Under the pieces are notes generated by a model, which did no database searches, was not told the origin of the DNA, and saw only the letters and a list, made by a program, of their open reading frames with translations. The position numbers were made by a program, and so were the translations under genes. Positions 11,381 to 23,278 of a DNA stretch of 64,000 bases are shown piece by piece; the stretch's first letter is position 1; each line of letters starts with the position of its first letter. The DNA comes from Eupeodes corollae (Eukaryota > Arthropoda > Insecta > Diptera > Syrphidae): assembly GCF_945859685.1 (NCBI RefSeq), contig NC_079149.1, forward strand, positions 28,121,118 to 28,185,117, in the 5' to 3' direction.

Positions 11381-13063
11381 TTAATAGAGGTGCCTAGGTA
11401 GACAAAGTCCTTAACTACCTCAAAGTTATAGCTCTCCATGGTGACGTTTTGTCCAAGGCGTCGCGTCGTTGTTCAGTGATTTTTTTTGATGACAACATAT
11501 ACTTGTTCTTGCCCTCATTGACCACTAAACCCATCTTCTTCGCTTCCGTCGCAATGCTCAAAAACGCTCCACTGACATCACGCTTTGATCTTCCAATTAT
11601 GTCAATATCATCTGCGTATTCGATTAATTGGATGGGCCTTTGGAAGATTGTGCCTCTTGTGTTGAGTTTTGCAGAATTCTTTCCAGAACGATGTTGAAGA
11701 AGTCGCATCGCCTTTCCTAAAACCTTTTTTGAGATCATATGCATTGGTGAAATCTTTTTCGACCTTTATAGAGCAGCGTGCATTCTCCATCGTCATTCTG
11801 CACAAACGGATAAGTTTGACAGGGATGCCAAAACAAGACATTGCTTTGTAGATCTCTTCCCTATAGATGCTGTCATACGCGGCTTTAAAATCGATAAAGA
11901 GATGGTGGGTATCGATTTGAAGCTCCTGGGTTTTTTCCAAGATCTGCCGCAGTGTGAATATTTGGTCGATAGTGGACTTTCCTGGTCTGAAGCCACACTG
12001 ATAAGGACCAATCAGGTTGTCGACGAATGGCTTCAGACGTCCACATAATACGGCAGAGAGAATCTTATACGCAATGTTAAGGAGACTGATATCATTGTAG
12101 TTGGGGCTATTAAGAGGGTCTACTTTGTTATGTATTAGGCAAACTATGCTGAGATTGAACTTCTCATGCATGCTTTCTTCCGACCAAATTTTGCAGATGA
12201 GTTGGTACATGCTCCCTACTAAGTCATCGCCTGCTGCTTTGAATAATTGGACAGCGATGCCGTCATCTCCAGAAGCTTTGTTTTACTTCAGTTTAGATAT
12301 ATGTAGCTATCTATTACTTCGTCGAATTCGGGAAGGCGGAATTGTTCATCTGCATCACCTTGGTTGAGTGGTTCTATCTCCTTTACAGCGGAATTCGGTT
12401 CGTCATCGCCGTTATATAATTTGGAGAAGTGCTACACTACGATGTTTCCATGATCGTCCTTACATGCTTCGGTTCGTGGCTGATACCCTCAGGAGTTTTT
12501 TTTTAACTTTTGGTAAAATTTACGAACCTCATTATTTTGTCAAATCGCTTTTATCTCCTCGCTCAGGCGTTTCTCATGGTCTTTTTTTCATCTAAGAAGC
12601 CGGTGTTCCTCTTTCTTTCCTATTCGGATTGTAGAGCCCGCGAACAGCTCTTGTCTTTCTGTGCAGTGGCGTTTTATATGTTTGTTGCTTAGCGGCGTGC
12701 GCTTGCCGGCATTTGTCATCAAACCAAGGGTTTCGCTGTGGTTGCCTTGCGAAACCTATCACTACAGAGGCGACCGGCATCTCTGGTGGTTGCAAGGCAA
12801 TGTTGATACTGGTTTTCAATGCTTAATGCCGGACGCATAGGGCTTCTAAAGAGGTTATTAGAGACCCGATCGGAAAAAGGACATGGCAGTCTCTTGCGAT
12901 TGTAGTCGTCTAACGTTGAATCTTCTTAAAGTTCTTCCTTCTTTTGAATTGGATCGGAATATCCGTAAGCGTACCTTGGCTACAACGAGGTAGAGTTCCG
13001 AATCAATGTTGACCCCTCAGAATATTCGGACATCTTCTGTATACTGGGAAAGTGTCGTCAATC
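11381..13063 (-). mobile_element. RTE-like LINE, endonuclease end to RT
   Basis: This is the longest RTE-like copy on the minus strand. From the right it shows an endonuclease C-terminal block resembling YLVVAKVRLRI (about 12960-13000), a linker, then NYNDISLLNIAYKILSAVLC (about 12050-12110), NLIGPYQCGFRPGKSTIDQI, LFIDFKAAYDSIYREEIYKA, an FRKGDA block, the catalytic region IEYADDIDIIGRSKRDVSGA (about 11570-11630), and LVVNEGKNKYML. The 3' end with the C-terminal domain and (TAAG)n tail is missing. Frameshifts lie near 11670-11700. The right end is cut exactly at the insertion of the rosa mariner (TA at 13064). The family assignment rests on the IIGR-type block after YADD and on the C-terminal block of the sister copies. 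Confidence 0.85.
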
Positions 13064-13065
13064 TA

Positions 13066-14365
13066 AAGGGTGATTTTTTTGAGGTTAGGATTTTCATGCA
13101 TTAGTATTTGACAGATCACGCGGGATTTCAGACATGGTGTCAAAGAGAAAGATGCTCAGTATGCTTTGACATTTGATCATGAATAGACTAACTAACGAGC
13201 AACGCTTGCAAATCATTGAATTTTATTACCAAAATCAGTGTTCGGTTCGAAATGTGTTTCGCGCTTTACGTCCGATTTATGGTCTACATAATCGACCGAG
13301 TGAGCAAACAATTAATGCGATTGTGACCAAGTTTCGCACTCAGTTTACTTTATTGGACATTAAACCAACCACACGAATGCGTACAGTGCGTACAGAAGAG
13401 AATATTGCGCCTGTTTCTGAGAATGTTGCTGAAGACCGTGAAATGTCGATTCGTCGCCGTTCGCAGCAATTGGGTTTGTGTTATTCGACCACATGGAAGA
13501 TTTTACGCAAAGATCTTGCTGTAAAACCGTATAAAATACAGCTCGTGCAAGAACTGAAGCCGATCTGCCACAACGACGAATTTTCAGTGAATGGGCCCTA
13601 GAAAAGTTGGCAGAAAATCCGCTTTTTTATCGACAAATTTTGTTCAGCGATTAGGCTCATTTCTGGTTGAATGGCTACGTAAATAAGCAAAATTGCCGCA
13701 TTTGGAGTGAAGAGCAACCAGAAGCCGTTCAAGAACTGCCCATGCATCCCGAAAAATGCACTGTTTGGTGTGGTTTGTGCGCTGGTGGAATCATTGGACC
13801 GTATTTTTTCAAAGATGCTGTTGGACGCAACGTTACGGTGAATGGCGATCGCTATCATTCAATGCTAACAAACTTTTTGTTGCCAAAAATGGAAGAACTG
13901 AACTTGGTTAACATGTGGTTTCAACAAGATGGCGCTACATGCCACACAGCTCGCGATTCTATGGCCATTTTGAGGGAAAACTTCGGAGAACAATTCATCT
14001 CAAGGAATGGACCGGTAAGTTGGCCACCAAGATCATGCGATTTGACGCCTTTAGACTATTTTTTGTGGGGCTACGTCAAGTCTAAAGATTACACAAATAA
14101 GCCAGCAACTATTCCAGCTTTGGAGGACAACATTTCCGAAGAAATTCGGGCTATTCCGGCCGAAATGCTCGAAAAAGTTACCCAAAATTGGACTTTCTGA
14201 ATGGACCACCTAAGACGCAGCCGCGGTCAACATTTAAATGAAATTATCTTCAAAAAGTAAATCTCATGGACCAATCTAACGTTTCAATTAAAGAATCGAT
14301 GAGATTTTGCAAATTTTATGCGTTTTTTTTTAAAAAAGTTCTCAAGCTCTTAAAAAATCACCGTT
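13066..14365 (+). mobile_element. Full-length but broken DD41D 'rosa'-type mariner
   Basis: A 1300 bp element with TIRs beginning AAGGGTGATTTTTT (left) and AACGGTGATTTTTT (right, reverse complement), flanked by the TA target duplication (13064-13065 and 14366-14367). The transposase frame starts at the ATG at 13179. An N-terminal helix-turn-helix half (13179-13601) has the linker RRRSQQLGLCYSTTWKILRK, and a catalytic half (13667-14200) carries WFQQDGATCHTA and CDLTPLDYFLWGYVK. Counting between the D of QQDGA and the D of PLDYF gives 41 residues, the spacing of the rosa group named from Ceratitis rosa. Two lesions disable it: a 4-bp deletion near 13560, compared with the sister copy at 24826, and a stop codon replacing the acidic residue after the first catalytic FSD (about 13652). 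It sits in an RTE-like LINE and is therefore younger. Confidence 0.93.
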
Positions 14366-14367
14366 TA

Positions 14368-16020
14368 GTTAAAAGTTGATTGAACAGAAGATTTCCATTT
14401 TTGATTAATTGCTACTGGATTTTTTGACTTTTATACATATATAAAGAGAACCAAGTCTACATTAAAGCTTAGTGAAAAAATTGGAAATAAGTTGTTTAAA
14501 TTTTGTGGAACAACTTACATGGAAATTCAGTTTTTTAAAAAAAGGTTGCAATTAACTTTCTCTTTTGAACTTAAAAATACTTATCAGTTGTGAAAAACTC
14601 TAGTTTCAGTTAATGAAAACGTTGTTGACAATATTTGTGAACATGTATTTGTTGAAGCAAAAATACTTTTCCTGGACTTTTGTGTTTTTTCAAAATGAAT
14701 ACAAACATGAATTTTGTAACTTATCTGAACTAAACAAATAAAAATTTAAATTGCATTCTAAAGCAAACACTAGGTTAACATTTGTTTTCTGTTTTATTTT
14801 TTGTTTGCTGTTCATATCACGCGAAAAAAAAATAGAAGCCTTCATCTATATTTTCATCCATCTAACATCTGTTAACATATTCCATTTATATTCACTGATG
14901 CTGGACACTCTGTGTGTCCCTCTGTCTCTAGAGGTACGTCGTCGTAGTATAGAAGTAGCAATAGCCACTATACTGATGATAGTGTTTGTTGAGTGTCGAC
15001 CAACCCACCACATTTATCACCACCATCCGTGTGGAAACTTCCAACAAATATGTGCCATCCTCTGGGCCAAAAGCTTATCCTATATCCCTATCTTTTATTT
15101 CATAGTATAGCACAGTGTCGCAATGGCTCCTGGTCGGTTGTCCTGATGCCAGTTGTGCCAGGGTACTAAAGTGCAAAAACAAAACAGGATGAAAAAAGAA
15201 GAACTTCACCCAGCATGTCTCTCGCAATTAAGGATGATGAATGACTCTCACCTGAACGTCGTCGTCCTCGTCGTCGTCGTCGTAGTCGTTGGTTAGCTTA
15301 ATTTGTTTCTTCTTCTTTTGGATCTTTCTACCACTCCCTTCTAATACTTCCTTTTACCTGCCCCCTCATCCTGGTAATCCTTTCCTTCCGTATGTCCTAG
15401 ATTGTTTATAAAAGAGCAAAAAGAAGAAAACTAAAACTAAATCTAAATTGAAACCCCATCGCACCTCTAGCTTGAGTGCATTTAATTACTCTATTTCTGC
15501 AGACCATTCGATTAGATAGACGTCACTTTTAAATTTACAGATAACGCAAATCCTGGCAAAGGATTCTTAATTTTTTGTTCTTTGAATTTGTGTTCTGTTC
15601 CTCTGGGCTAGAGACTACTATTATAATGGACACACAAAAGTGTGCTCTGTGCTGTTCTTCGTTCTGCTTTTGACTACAGATACAAAGATGATCTACTTTG
15701 ATTGTGAGCTTTAATTTTTGTTACTCGTTTATTTATGAAGAGATAGGTGTATGTGTTTATGTGAGTTTTTAAGGACTTCAAAGAAAATTTTGAATGGATT
15801 TTTTGAAAATTCATTTTCTAGGGATTAGACTACGAGAAAAGTTATGTTGACTTCAAGTCATATAAACGAAACTTATTTGTTGGAAATCAAAAACAATTTA
15901 AAAAAATGTTCGATGCAAGGATTTTTATCAAAAAAAGTATAGTATTCCCCTTTTAATAGGAACTTGATTGTATTTTTAACAATTGCTGGACGACTGCAAA
16001 AAATTTCGTTTATGAACTAC
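14368..16020. other. Non-coding DNA with a short GTC repeat
   Basis: No recognisable gene. A CGTCGTCGTC-type simple repeat lies at about 15257-15290, and C/T-rich text follows. The open frame at 14751-15110 (119 codons) is hydrophobic and AT-driven, matches no family I know, and is not called. Confidence 0.45.
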
Positions 16021-17530
16021 TAACTTACTTAAGGTGGCGCTTCAGTAATGTGTAAACTAGGGCCTCACCCAACAAACTTCTCCATCTAGCTCGGTCCCTA
16101 GCTAGATGTCTCCAGTTTCGCGCTCCAAGTTGAATGAGGTCACCTTCCACTTGTGCGCACCATCTGATCCGCGGTCTTCCTTTACTGCACTGTCCTGTGG
16201 GTGTGGATTCGAAGACTTTCCGGGTCGGAGCATTGGTTTGCATGCGCCCTACGTGACCCAGCCATCTTAATCGTTGGACTTTTACCCTTCTGGCTAAGTC
16301 TACGTCGCTGTACAGCCCATACAGCTCGTCGTTCCATCTTCTCCTCCACTCCCCTTCGATGCATACGGGACCGTAGATCACAAGAAGAACTTTTCTCTCG
16401 AAGCGACGCAAGCTGCTTTCATCCGCTTTTGTCATAGTCCATGCTTCTGCACCGTATAGCAGGACGGGGATGATAAGGGTCTTATATAGGAACACTTTTG
16501 TCCCTCGAGAGAGGACTTAACCACTCAATTGCTTTCTTAGTCCAAAGAAACAGCGGTTAGCAAGAGTTATTCTGCGTTTGATCTAGATACAGCGGAGCCT
16601 AGGTAGACGAAGTCCTTTACTACCTCAAAGTTACGTCTGTCGATGGTGACGTTTTGACCAAGAAGTCGGTGTTGTATGTCCTTTCTTGACGACAGCATGT
16701 ACTTTGTTTTGCCATCATTAACCGTTAAACCCATTCGTCTCTGCCTCAATACTCACATAAGTCCCATTGACATCACGCTGAGTTCTTCCGATAATGTCAA
16801 TGTCATCAGCATATGCTAGTAATTGGACAGACTTTTGAAAGATATTGCCTCTAGAGTTGACGTGTGAGCTCTGTACTATTCTTTCAAGCACGATGTTAAA
16901 AAAATTACATGACAGCGCATCACCTTGTCTAAAACCTTTTTTGACATCGAAAGGTTCTGTTAAGTTGTTTTCAATCTTTATGGAGCAGCGTGAATTTTCC
17001 ATGGTCATTCTGCACAAACGGATACCAAAACTAGACATGGCTCATTTCTGTAGAAGCTGCCTTGAAATCGTTAAAAAGATGGTGGAAGTCGATTTGGTGT
17101 TCTTGGGGTTTTTCCAGGATCTGCCGCAATGTGAATATTTGATTAACTGTGGACTTTCCTAGTCTAAAACCACACTGATAAGGACCTATCAGGTTGTTGA
17201 CGATGGTCTTTAGACACATATTACGGCAAAGAAGATTTTATAGGCGATGTAAAGTACTCTGATTCCTCTATAGTTGGTGCAGTTTAAAGGGTCTCCTTTT
17301 TTCAGGATCGGGCAAACAAGACTGAGGTTCCATTCATCGGGCATGCTTTCGTCCGACCATATCTTACAGATAAGTTGGTGCATGCTCCTAGCCAACTTAT
17401 CTCCAGCTGCTTTAAAAAACTCGACATTCAAGCCATCCGCGCCAGCGGCTTTATTAGACTTCAGCTTAGATATGGTAATCTTTACTTCGTCTAAGTCGGG
17501 AGGACGGGATTGTTTGTCAGTGCAGATGTG
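16021..17530 (-). mobile_element. RTE-like LINE, RT to 3' end with (TAAG)n tail
   Basis: This minus-strand LINE ends at a short TTACTTACTTAAGG terminus (about 16021). From right to left: the block before the RT with VCPILKKGDPLNCTNYRGIR (about 17290-17350), IGPYQCGFRLGKSTVNQIFT, FRQGDALSCNFFNIVLERIV, the catalytic AYADDIDIIGRTQRDVNGT (about 16760-16825), and GLTVNDGKTKYMLSSRK. The C-terminal domain (16025-16495) stays open for 156 codons with LLYGAEAWTMTKADES, RLRWLGHVGRM and a GRPRIRW block ending in RNWRHLARDRARWR. That C-terminal pattern is characteristic of RTE/BovB/JAM1-type LINEs. The RT has frameshifts near 16725 and 17040. The right end abuts a LOA-type LINE in the same orientation. 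Confidence 0.88.
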
Positions 17531-18760
17531 ATTGCAGATGTATCCACGTTGTTAAAGGCACCTTCGATGTCAAGGAAAGCAACCATAGTGAACTCTTTAT
17601 GATGGAGGGAATATTCGATGGTGCTTACTAAAGTGTGTCACGCTTTTTCCACCGATTTACCTTTACAGTAGGCATGTTGAGACGAAGACAGATGTCTTGT
17701 ATCGATACGTGCCCTTAAATGAATATCAATCAATCTTTCCAGGGTCTTAAGAAGGAATGATAATAGACTAATAGGACGTAGATCTTTAGGATTGCCTTGG
17801 GAGCATTTACCTGCTTTAGGTATAAAAACAACTTTAACTTCTCTCCATGCCGAGGGAACATGGACCAGGTAAAGACAGCTGGTAAAAATTGCCTCAAGGA
17901 TTGGTGCAATTATATCAGAAGCCTTTTGTAATTCCGCTGGTATTATTCCATCTGGTCCTGCAGCTTTAAATGGTTTGAAGCTGTTGAGAGCCCATTGTAT
18001 CAGACCTTGTGGATATGTTGTATTTGAACTTGAACGTATAAATCTGTTGCAAGTTTCGGTAAGAGAACCACCAGGAAAGTGAGTGTCCAATAGTAAGTTC
18101 AGCGATTCATTACTTGAATTTGTCCAGGAGCCGTCTGTATTTTTCAAGCAGTTTGGTATATCTGGATAAGTTGAAAGAATTTTCCGTAACCTAGAGGCTT
18201 CAGAAGTTTCTTCTATCATGCCTCAGAAGGATCGCCAAGAAGATCGCTTATATTTCCTTAGTGCCTTCTTGTAGATTCTTAGGGATTCTTTGTAGGGGTC
18301 CCAATGAGAGGCTAGTCTTGCAGCTTTGGCCCGGTTGAAAAGTTTCCTGCACTCCTTCCTGAGCAAAACATGCTCTGGGGCCCACCATTGTGGTTTCCTC
18401 TTTCCTCTTATGTGTATAAGTGGACAAGCAACTTCTCGCGATCTGTTCATAGCTGAGGTAAGGTCATTGACTTTGTTGTCAAGTTTATTAGAGTAAGAGG
18501 AAGGACTAGATAGTCCAGGTTCTAGTAAACTATGTAATGAGTTCCTTTATGAAGCCCAGTCAGTTTTCCGATAGTTTGAAAAATTAAATGGACTCGGGTT
18601 ATCATCCACATTTATATTGAACTGGAAATATCTAGTATCGCTCCCAATAATTAGGCGGATCCTTTGCCTTTCCGCTTCAGCGACGACTTTCTCCAGGGTT
18701 TTTCCAGGGAGAGGGCCAAGGTGGTCATGGCCAAGATAGATATATGTAATTACTAAGAGA
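17531..18760 (-). mobile_element. LOA/I-type LINE fragment (endonuclease end to RT fingers)
   Basis: From the right, the minus strand shows a decayed endonuclease part with VVAEAERQRIRLIIGSDT (about 18640-18690), probably with an internal deletion right after it. A basic linker follows with KPQWWAPEHVLLRKECRKLF (about 18330-18390) and YKKALRKYKRSSWRSF. Then come the open RT blocks (17638-18219): FKAAGPDGIIPAELQK, AWREVKVVFIPKAGK, DLRPISLLSFLLKTLERLID and SSSQHAYCKGKSVEKA. A stop at about 17636 interrupts the frame, which then continues with FLDIEGAFNNVD. The IEGAFNNV wording and the PKDLRPISL block are typical of LOA/I-group LINEs. The 3' half, including the YADD motif, is absent at 17531, where the RTE-like LINE begins. 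Confidence 0.83.
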
Positions 18761-20619
18761 ATTTTTACATTTACAATTACAAGTAATTGAAATATATATT
18801 TTTCAATTACAAATAATTGTAGTTGGAATGAAAGTTGAAATTAAATACAAAAAGTAATCATCATTTTCCAACTTTGGATAGTAATAAGTTTATGAAAGCA
18901 CTATTGGCAACACTGTGCGAGACAGGTTTTTGTAGTTAGTAATTAACTTATACGAAAACCCATTTTTCTTGGAAGAAAATCTGATTTGAAAATTGGGTTT
19001 GAGATAACATTTTCCATTTTAGCGTAAAATTATTCCAAACCAATATCCACTTTCTTTAGCTCCTTTAGGCTAGTTTTTTGGAAACTTTTCATCAGGATTC
19101 CTAACAAAAAAAATTAAAATGACTAAACCGAAACAAGCCACAGAACGAAATAGAGAGAACTTAATTAATTTTGTGGAACGCAGGAGTAATCGAAACAATG
19201 AAAAGAATGATAACAGAAGAGACACAAAAAAAAAAACACACACAAAAACGTGCGACCTAGTTGCGTCTGTGTGTCTTTTTGGTTGTGTCGTTCGCATTTA
19301 CATTCAACTGTCAATAGAAAAATTGACAGAGCCATTCAATTAAAAGTCCCCCAAGCTTTGCTGTCGTCCTTTTTGCTTTTTCTTTTTGGGACAAACCGGT
19401 AAGCTCTTTGAATTTGTCCTCATTGCATAGTTGAAAATACAACAAAAAAAACAAGACAAATCCTTTCAATTCATGGCAATGTGCGGGAAATGGGATACGC
19501 TCCTTTTTCGATGCTTCGAGGGGTTTTCTATTTTATAAAAAAAGTGAGTCAATATTCTGAATATACGAATATTTAAGTTAGTAGCGGCACAAGGCACAAC
19601 CCCAAAGTGACAGTGTTTATTTGTGCAGGAGTCGTCGGCGTTCGTCGTTGGGCGGTTTTTTCTTCTTTGAGATTTTTATTCATATCCTCTTCCTTATTCC
19701 TTTTTTTGTCAAACTTTACTTGTATTAGTGGTTTGGGCCTACAGGCGAGGTGTTACGATGTCGGTTGTCGTTGTTTTCTTTTTGCCGTGGAATATTTTAT
19801 GAAACAAATCACCGACATTAAAAGAGAGCGTGTGCCATCTTTTATAAAACATTTTACCGGCTTTAGATTGGGAATGAAGATACGAATTGGGGGTGCGATA
19901 GTTGGCAGTTTGTCGAAAAGATGTTAAGGGAGTGGTAGTTGATGGAAGCAATCCGCCTTCTTCTTCTTCACCTTCCCTTTTTGAATGTTGAATAAATTTA
20001 TAATGATGTAGAATTTGCCTTAATTTTGTTTTCTCTTTATATTCGTGAGTATAAGTTCTCTATGTTATCTTCATGTCTGTTTTCCAGAAGACCAGAATTT
20101 AGACGAGGATGTTGATGTGAGGCACAGTTCAGTACAAATATATGTATGAAGGCGCCTGTAGGAGCATGGGATGGGTTCTTGGTGATGTTTTGGAGCTGAA
20201 GACATGGGGGTGGTTGTGTTATTTGATGTTATAATGTTGCTTTCTTATTGCTTCAAGCAATTTACTATCTCATCTATACCACCATCTTTCTAAACTGTTG
20301 CTTTACATATTAATTGGATATTTAATGAAAAGCTTCTTGGTTCTTTCGGTAGGTTGAGTTTGAAAATATATTAGTTAAATTCATATATATGTACATAGCT
20401 TAGATATAGTGCAATAGACAAGGCCGTAGCATGTTTAGTTTTTAAGACAGAAGAACCTATAAAGAGTAGTCCGTTAAGTGATTTCTTCCGAAATCATATG
20501 ATATTTTGACACTATCGGCTTTCCGCTGAAAATTTTATACAAAAGTCAGCATCATACGTACGTATAACAAAATGAGTATCTTGAGACTTAAAAACGTTAG
20601 GAAATATTGAAAACTTATA
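18761..20619. other. Non-coding DNA, no gene recognised
   Basis: Two open frames of about 75-106 codons (19119-19343 and 19607-19927, plus strand) show no family resemblance and are biased by low-complexity sequence. I see no transposon termini. Confidence 0.4.
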
Positions 20620-21585
20620 AAGGGTGTTTTGTGTAAAGCTCAAACAGGGCATATGTTAAAAAAAGTTTTCTACAAAAATTTGTGAATCAACAACACTGAA
20701 TTGCTGAATATTTTTTTGGAAAATGAGGCTAGTGAAAACGTTTTGGCTACGGGATGCATTACAGAGGTTTGTTAACCGCGGAAAAATTTTGCCAAAATAG
20801 TTAGGTGTGATGCCTTTCAAAATACAGCTGGTGCAAGAATTGAAGCCGAACGACATACTGCAACGTAAAATTGTTGGTGAATGGGCTCTTGGAAAGTTGG
20901 CCGAATATCGAAAAATTGTGTTCAGCGACGAAGCTCACTTTTGGCTTAATGGGTACGTAAATACGCAGAATTGTCGATTTTGGAGTGAATATTAGCCGGA
21001 AGTATTGGAAGAGCTACTAATGCATCTAGAAAAAGTCACAATTTGGTGCGGTTTATGGGCTGGATTATGATGCGAATCGTAACGTAACTGTGAAGAGTGA
21101 GGGCTACCGTGAGATGATATCTAACTTTTTTTTGACCAAAATGCAAGAACTTGACTTGCATCACATGTTGTTTCAACAAAACGGTACCACATGACAAACA
21201 GAACGCGCAACAATGGACTTATTGAGAGGCAAGTTCGGTTAACATTTTACTTCACGTTCGGGACCGGTCAGTTGGCCGCCTACATCGTGCGATTTAACGC
21301 CTTTGGACTATTTTTGTTGGGGCTATGTTAAAGTTCATGTCTATACAGACAAGCCCGCTTCAACATTGAAGCATTTATTTGTGAAATACGTGCCAAAATG
21401 TCGGAAACAGTTTGGTAAAATTAGACTAAGCGGATTGAATATTTGGGGCCAACATTAGCATGAAATAGTCTTCAAACATTAAATTATATGGACCGTACTA
21501 TCGACTCAAATGAAGCTTTCACGCTTTTTTTTAAATTGTATGTGTTTCTTTTAAATTTTACCATAGCTTATACAAAATCACCTTA
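20620..21585 (+). mobile_element. Rosa-type mariner relic, second subfamily
   Basis: The left end reads AAGGGTGTTTTGTG after TA. The right end, in reverse complement, reads AAGGTGATTTTGTATAAGC next to TATA, so both termini are kept. Only the middle and C-terminal transposase remain: FKIQLVQELKPND (about 20813), VFSDEAHFWLNGYVNTQNCR (about 20919-20980), a broken FQQNGTT block where the second catalytic D is replaced by N (about 21172-21190), and CDLTPLDYFCWGYVK (about 21290-21330). At least four stops and two frameshifts are present. The first third, the DNA-binding domain, is not recognisable. The sequence is clearly diverged from the copy at 13066 and closer to the one at 30798, which defines a second subfamily. 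Confidence 0.85.
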
Positions 21586-21670
21586 TATAACAAATATATA
21601 ACCTGAGATACCGCCCAACAAGGTTTTGAAAAATAAGCTAAAAAAGAGGTTGGGATGCAACCTACACTGA

Positions 21671-22842
21671 TAACTTCCCATCCCGTCTGTCGATTTGTCT
21701 TGCTTTACCAAATTTGCGTACTTGTATACTATTTTTTTGTGGATTTTATTTTTTTATGAAAAAACGGATTGTTGGATTTTTATATAAAAATTACTGAATA
21801 TCGACAACAATATTTTCTATGAGATAAGTTTGAAGCCAATATCTACAATTTTTGAAAAGATATTTGAGTCGAAAATCAATTTTTACAAACTTTTGTTCAA
21901 TTTTTTTTAGGTTTTTAATTTTTGTACAAAAACTGTGAATTCGATTTTTTTCAAAGTTTTAGTGAATGTTGACAACAATATTTTTTGAAAGATTAAAGTA
22001 AATCAAAGCCAATATCTCAAAGTTTTGAAAAGATATTTGAGTCGAAAATCAATTTTTACACAACTTTTATTAATTTTTTTATAGGTTTTTATTTTTTGTA
22101 AAAAAAACTGTCAATTCGATTTTTCTCAAAATTTTTCAAAATGTTGAAAACAATATTCCTTATAACATAAAATAAGTTTGAATCCTAAATTTTAAGTTTT
22201 TGAATAGATATTTAAATCGATATTCAATTTTTGCCAACTTTGAGTAATGTTTTTTTATATTTTTATTTTTTATAAAAAAAACTGTCAATTCGTTGTTTTC
22301 TCAAAATTTTATCAGATGTCAAAAACATTATTCTTCGATACACAAAATTGTTTTGGAGATGAAATATTTAAGTCGTAAAATTTTGGAGGTGACAAATTTT
22401 TTTTCAGTTTTTTTGATTTATAAAAAAAACCACTAAACGGATTTTTTTGAAAAAATAAACTTCTTTGATATCACCTTACAATTTATTATATAAAATTTAA
22501 TTCAAGTCTCTCGAGTTCTTGGTTCGTAAGATATTTAGGGTTAACCAAAATGTTCACCTTTTTTCAAACTGCTATGGTAAAAAAACCACACACGCAATTT
22601 TCTTGAGAGCCCTTTCTGCATCTTTCTGCCTTATTATCTGTATAACAAAATTTATTTGAAATCGATATCTCTTCTGGTTCTTGAGCTATGGAGGACAAAA
22701 AAAACATCGCGAACGTACGTACACACGCACGCCCAGGTATCTTTCTAAAAATCTTTTATTTTGACCTTGAAACGTCGAGAAATGTCAAAATTTTCAATTT
22801 GAAAAATCGGACTCATTACAATAACTTCCAATGGAAAGTTAA
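21671..22842. mobile_element. Non-autonomous element with AACTTCC termini and minisatellite core
   Basis: The element starts at TAACTTCCCATCCCGTC and ends with an imperfect palindrome (AACTTCC-A-ATGGAAAGTT) whose outer arm is inverted relative to the start. The right 330 bp includes an alternating CGTACGTACACACGCACGC tract. It recurs at 28552-29877, which lets the ends be placed independently. There is no coding capacity. The class is uncertain: the inverted termini suggest a DNA transposon, but no clear target duplication is visible. Confidence 0.65.
21790..22420. repeat. Diverged minisatellite, about four units of 157-175 bp
   Basis: The motif GAAAAGATATTTGAGTCGAAA recurs in diverging form at about 21856, 22029, 22204 and 22361, giving a period of 173-175 bp and then about 157 bp. 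Each unit also holds an AAAAACTGTCAATTCGA-type segment and a GACAACAATATT segment. It lies inside the element at 21671-22842. Confidence 0.75.
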
Positions 22843-23197
22843 AAAACAATCCCAAAAGTAGTATAGTACCACTTCCATGCTTAACCGACTTCTGGGTGTA
22901 TTGTGGCCTGAGTTCTTTTAAGGGTGGCCTTCTGACGGTTTATCTACCATAATTTCTGAACAAGTTGATTTTTGTTTCGTCAGTCCCCAACACATTTCTC
23001 CACTTTTTTAATCCGTCTTGGCCAATCCAATCAACATGGTCGTAAGCAAATTTTTGGCGAGATGCTAGGTGGCTTAATTGAGTTTGCAATCAACTTGACA
23101 GTATATTTTCAGCGATTTCTCGTAAGGATTAACCTTCTTTACACATAGCCAAAATAGCAGATTTTTTTCCGAGGGTCCAATTTTTTCCACGGCCCAT
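22843..23197 (-). mobile_element. Tc1-like transposase relic
   Basis: Beginning at the ATG whose complement is at 23195-23197, the minus strand encodes MGRGKNWTLGKKSAILAMCK, a usual Tc1-type N-terminus. After a stop and a large internal deletion come RQKFAYDHVDWIGQDGLKKW and GTDETKINLFRNYG (the first catalytic D in the TDE context), then VRRPP and SVKHGSGTI. It stops exactly where the AACTTCC repeat ends (22842), so the C-terminal half with the second and third catalytic acids is missing. It has three in-frame stops. Confidence 0.8.
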
Positions 23198-23264
23198 ATT
23201 TTAACTCTTCTTAATTGGTATTTAATTTATTTAACTAAAAAATGTTCCAAAATACGCTTACTGT

Positions 23265-23278
23265 CTCATAAATGGAAT
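23265..23278. repeat. Target-site duplication, left copy (CTCATAAATGGAAT)
   Basis: A perfect 14-bp direct repeat of 23596-23609, bracketing the SINE at 23279-23595. This length is typical of target-primed retroposition. Confidence 0.9.

Noticed and set aside
19607..19927. 106-codon protein gene
   Set aside because: Hydrophobic low-complexity start, no recognisable domain, overlapped by an opposite-strand frame.
21790..22420. CRISPR array
   Set aside because: Units are 157-175 bp, diverged and without constant repeat/unique spacer structure; it is a minisatellite in a eukaryotic genome.
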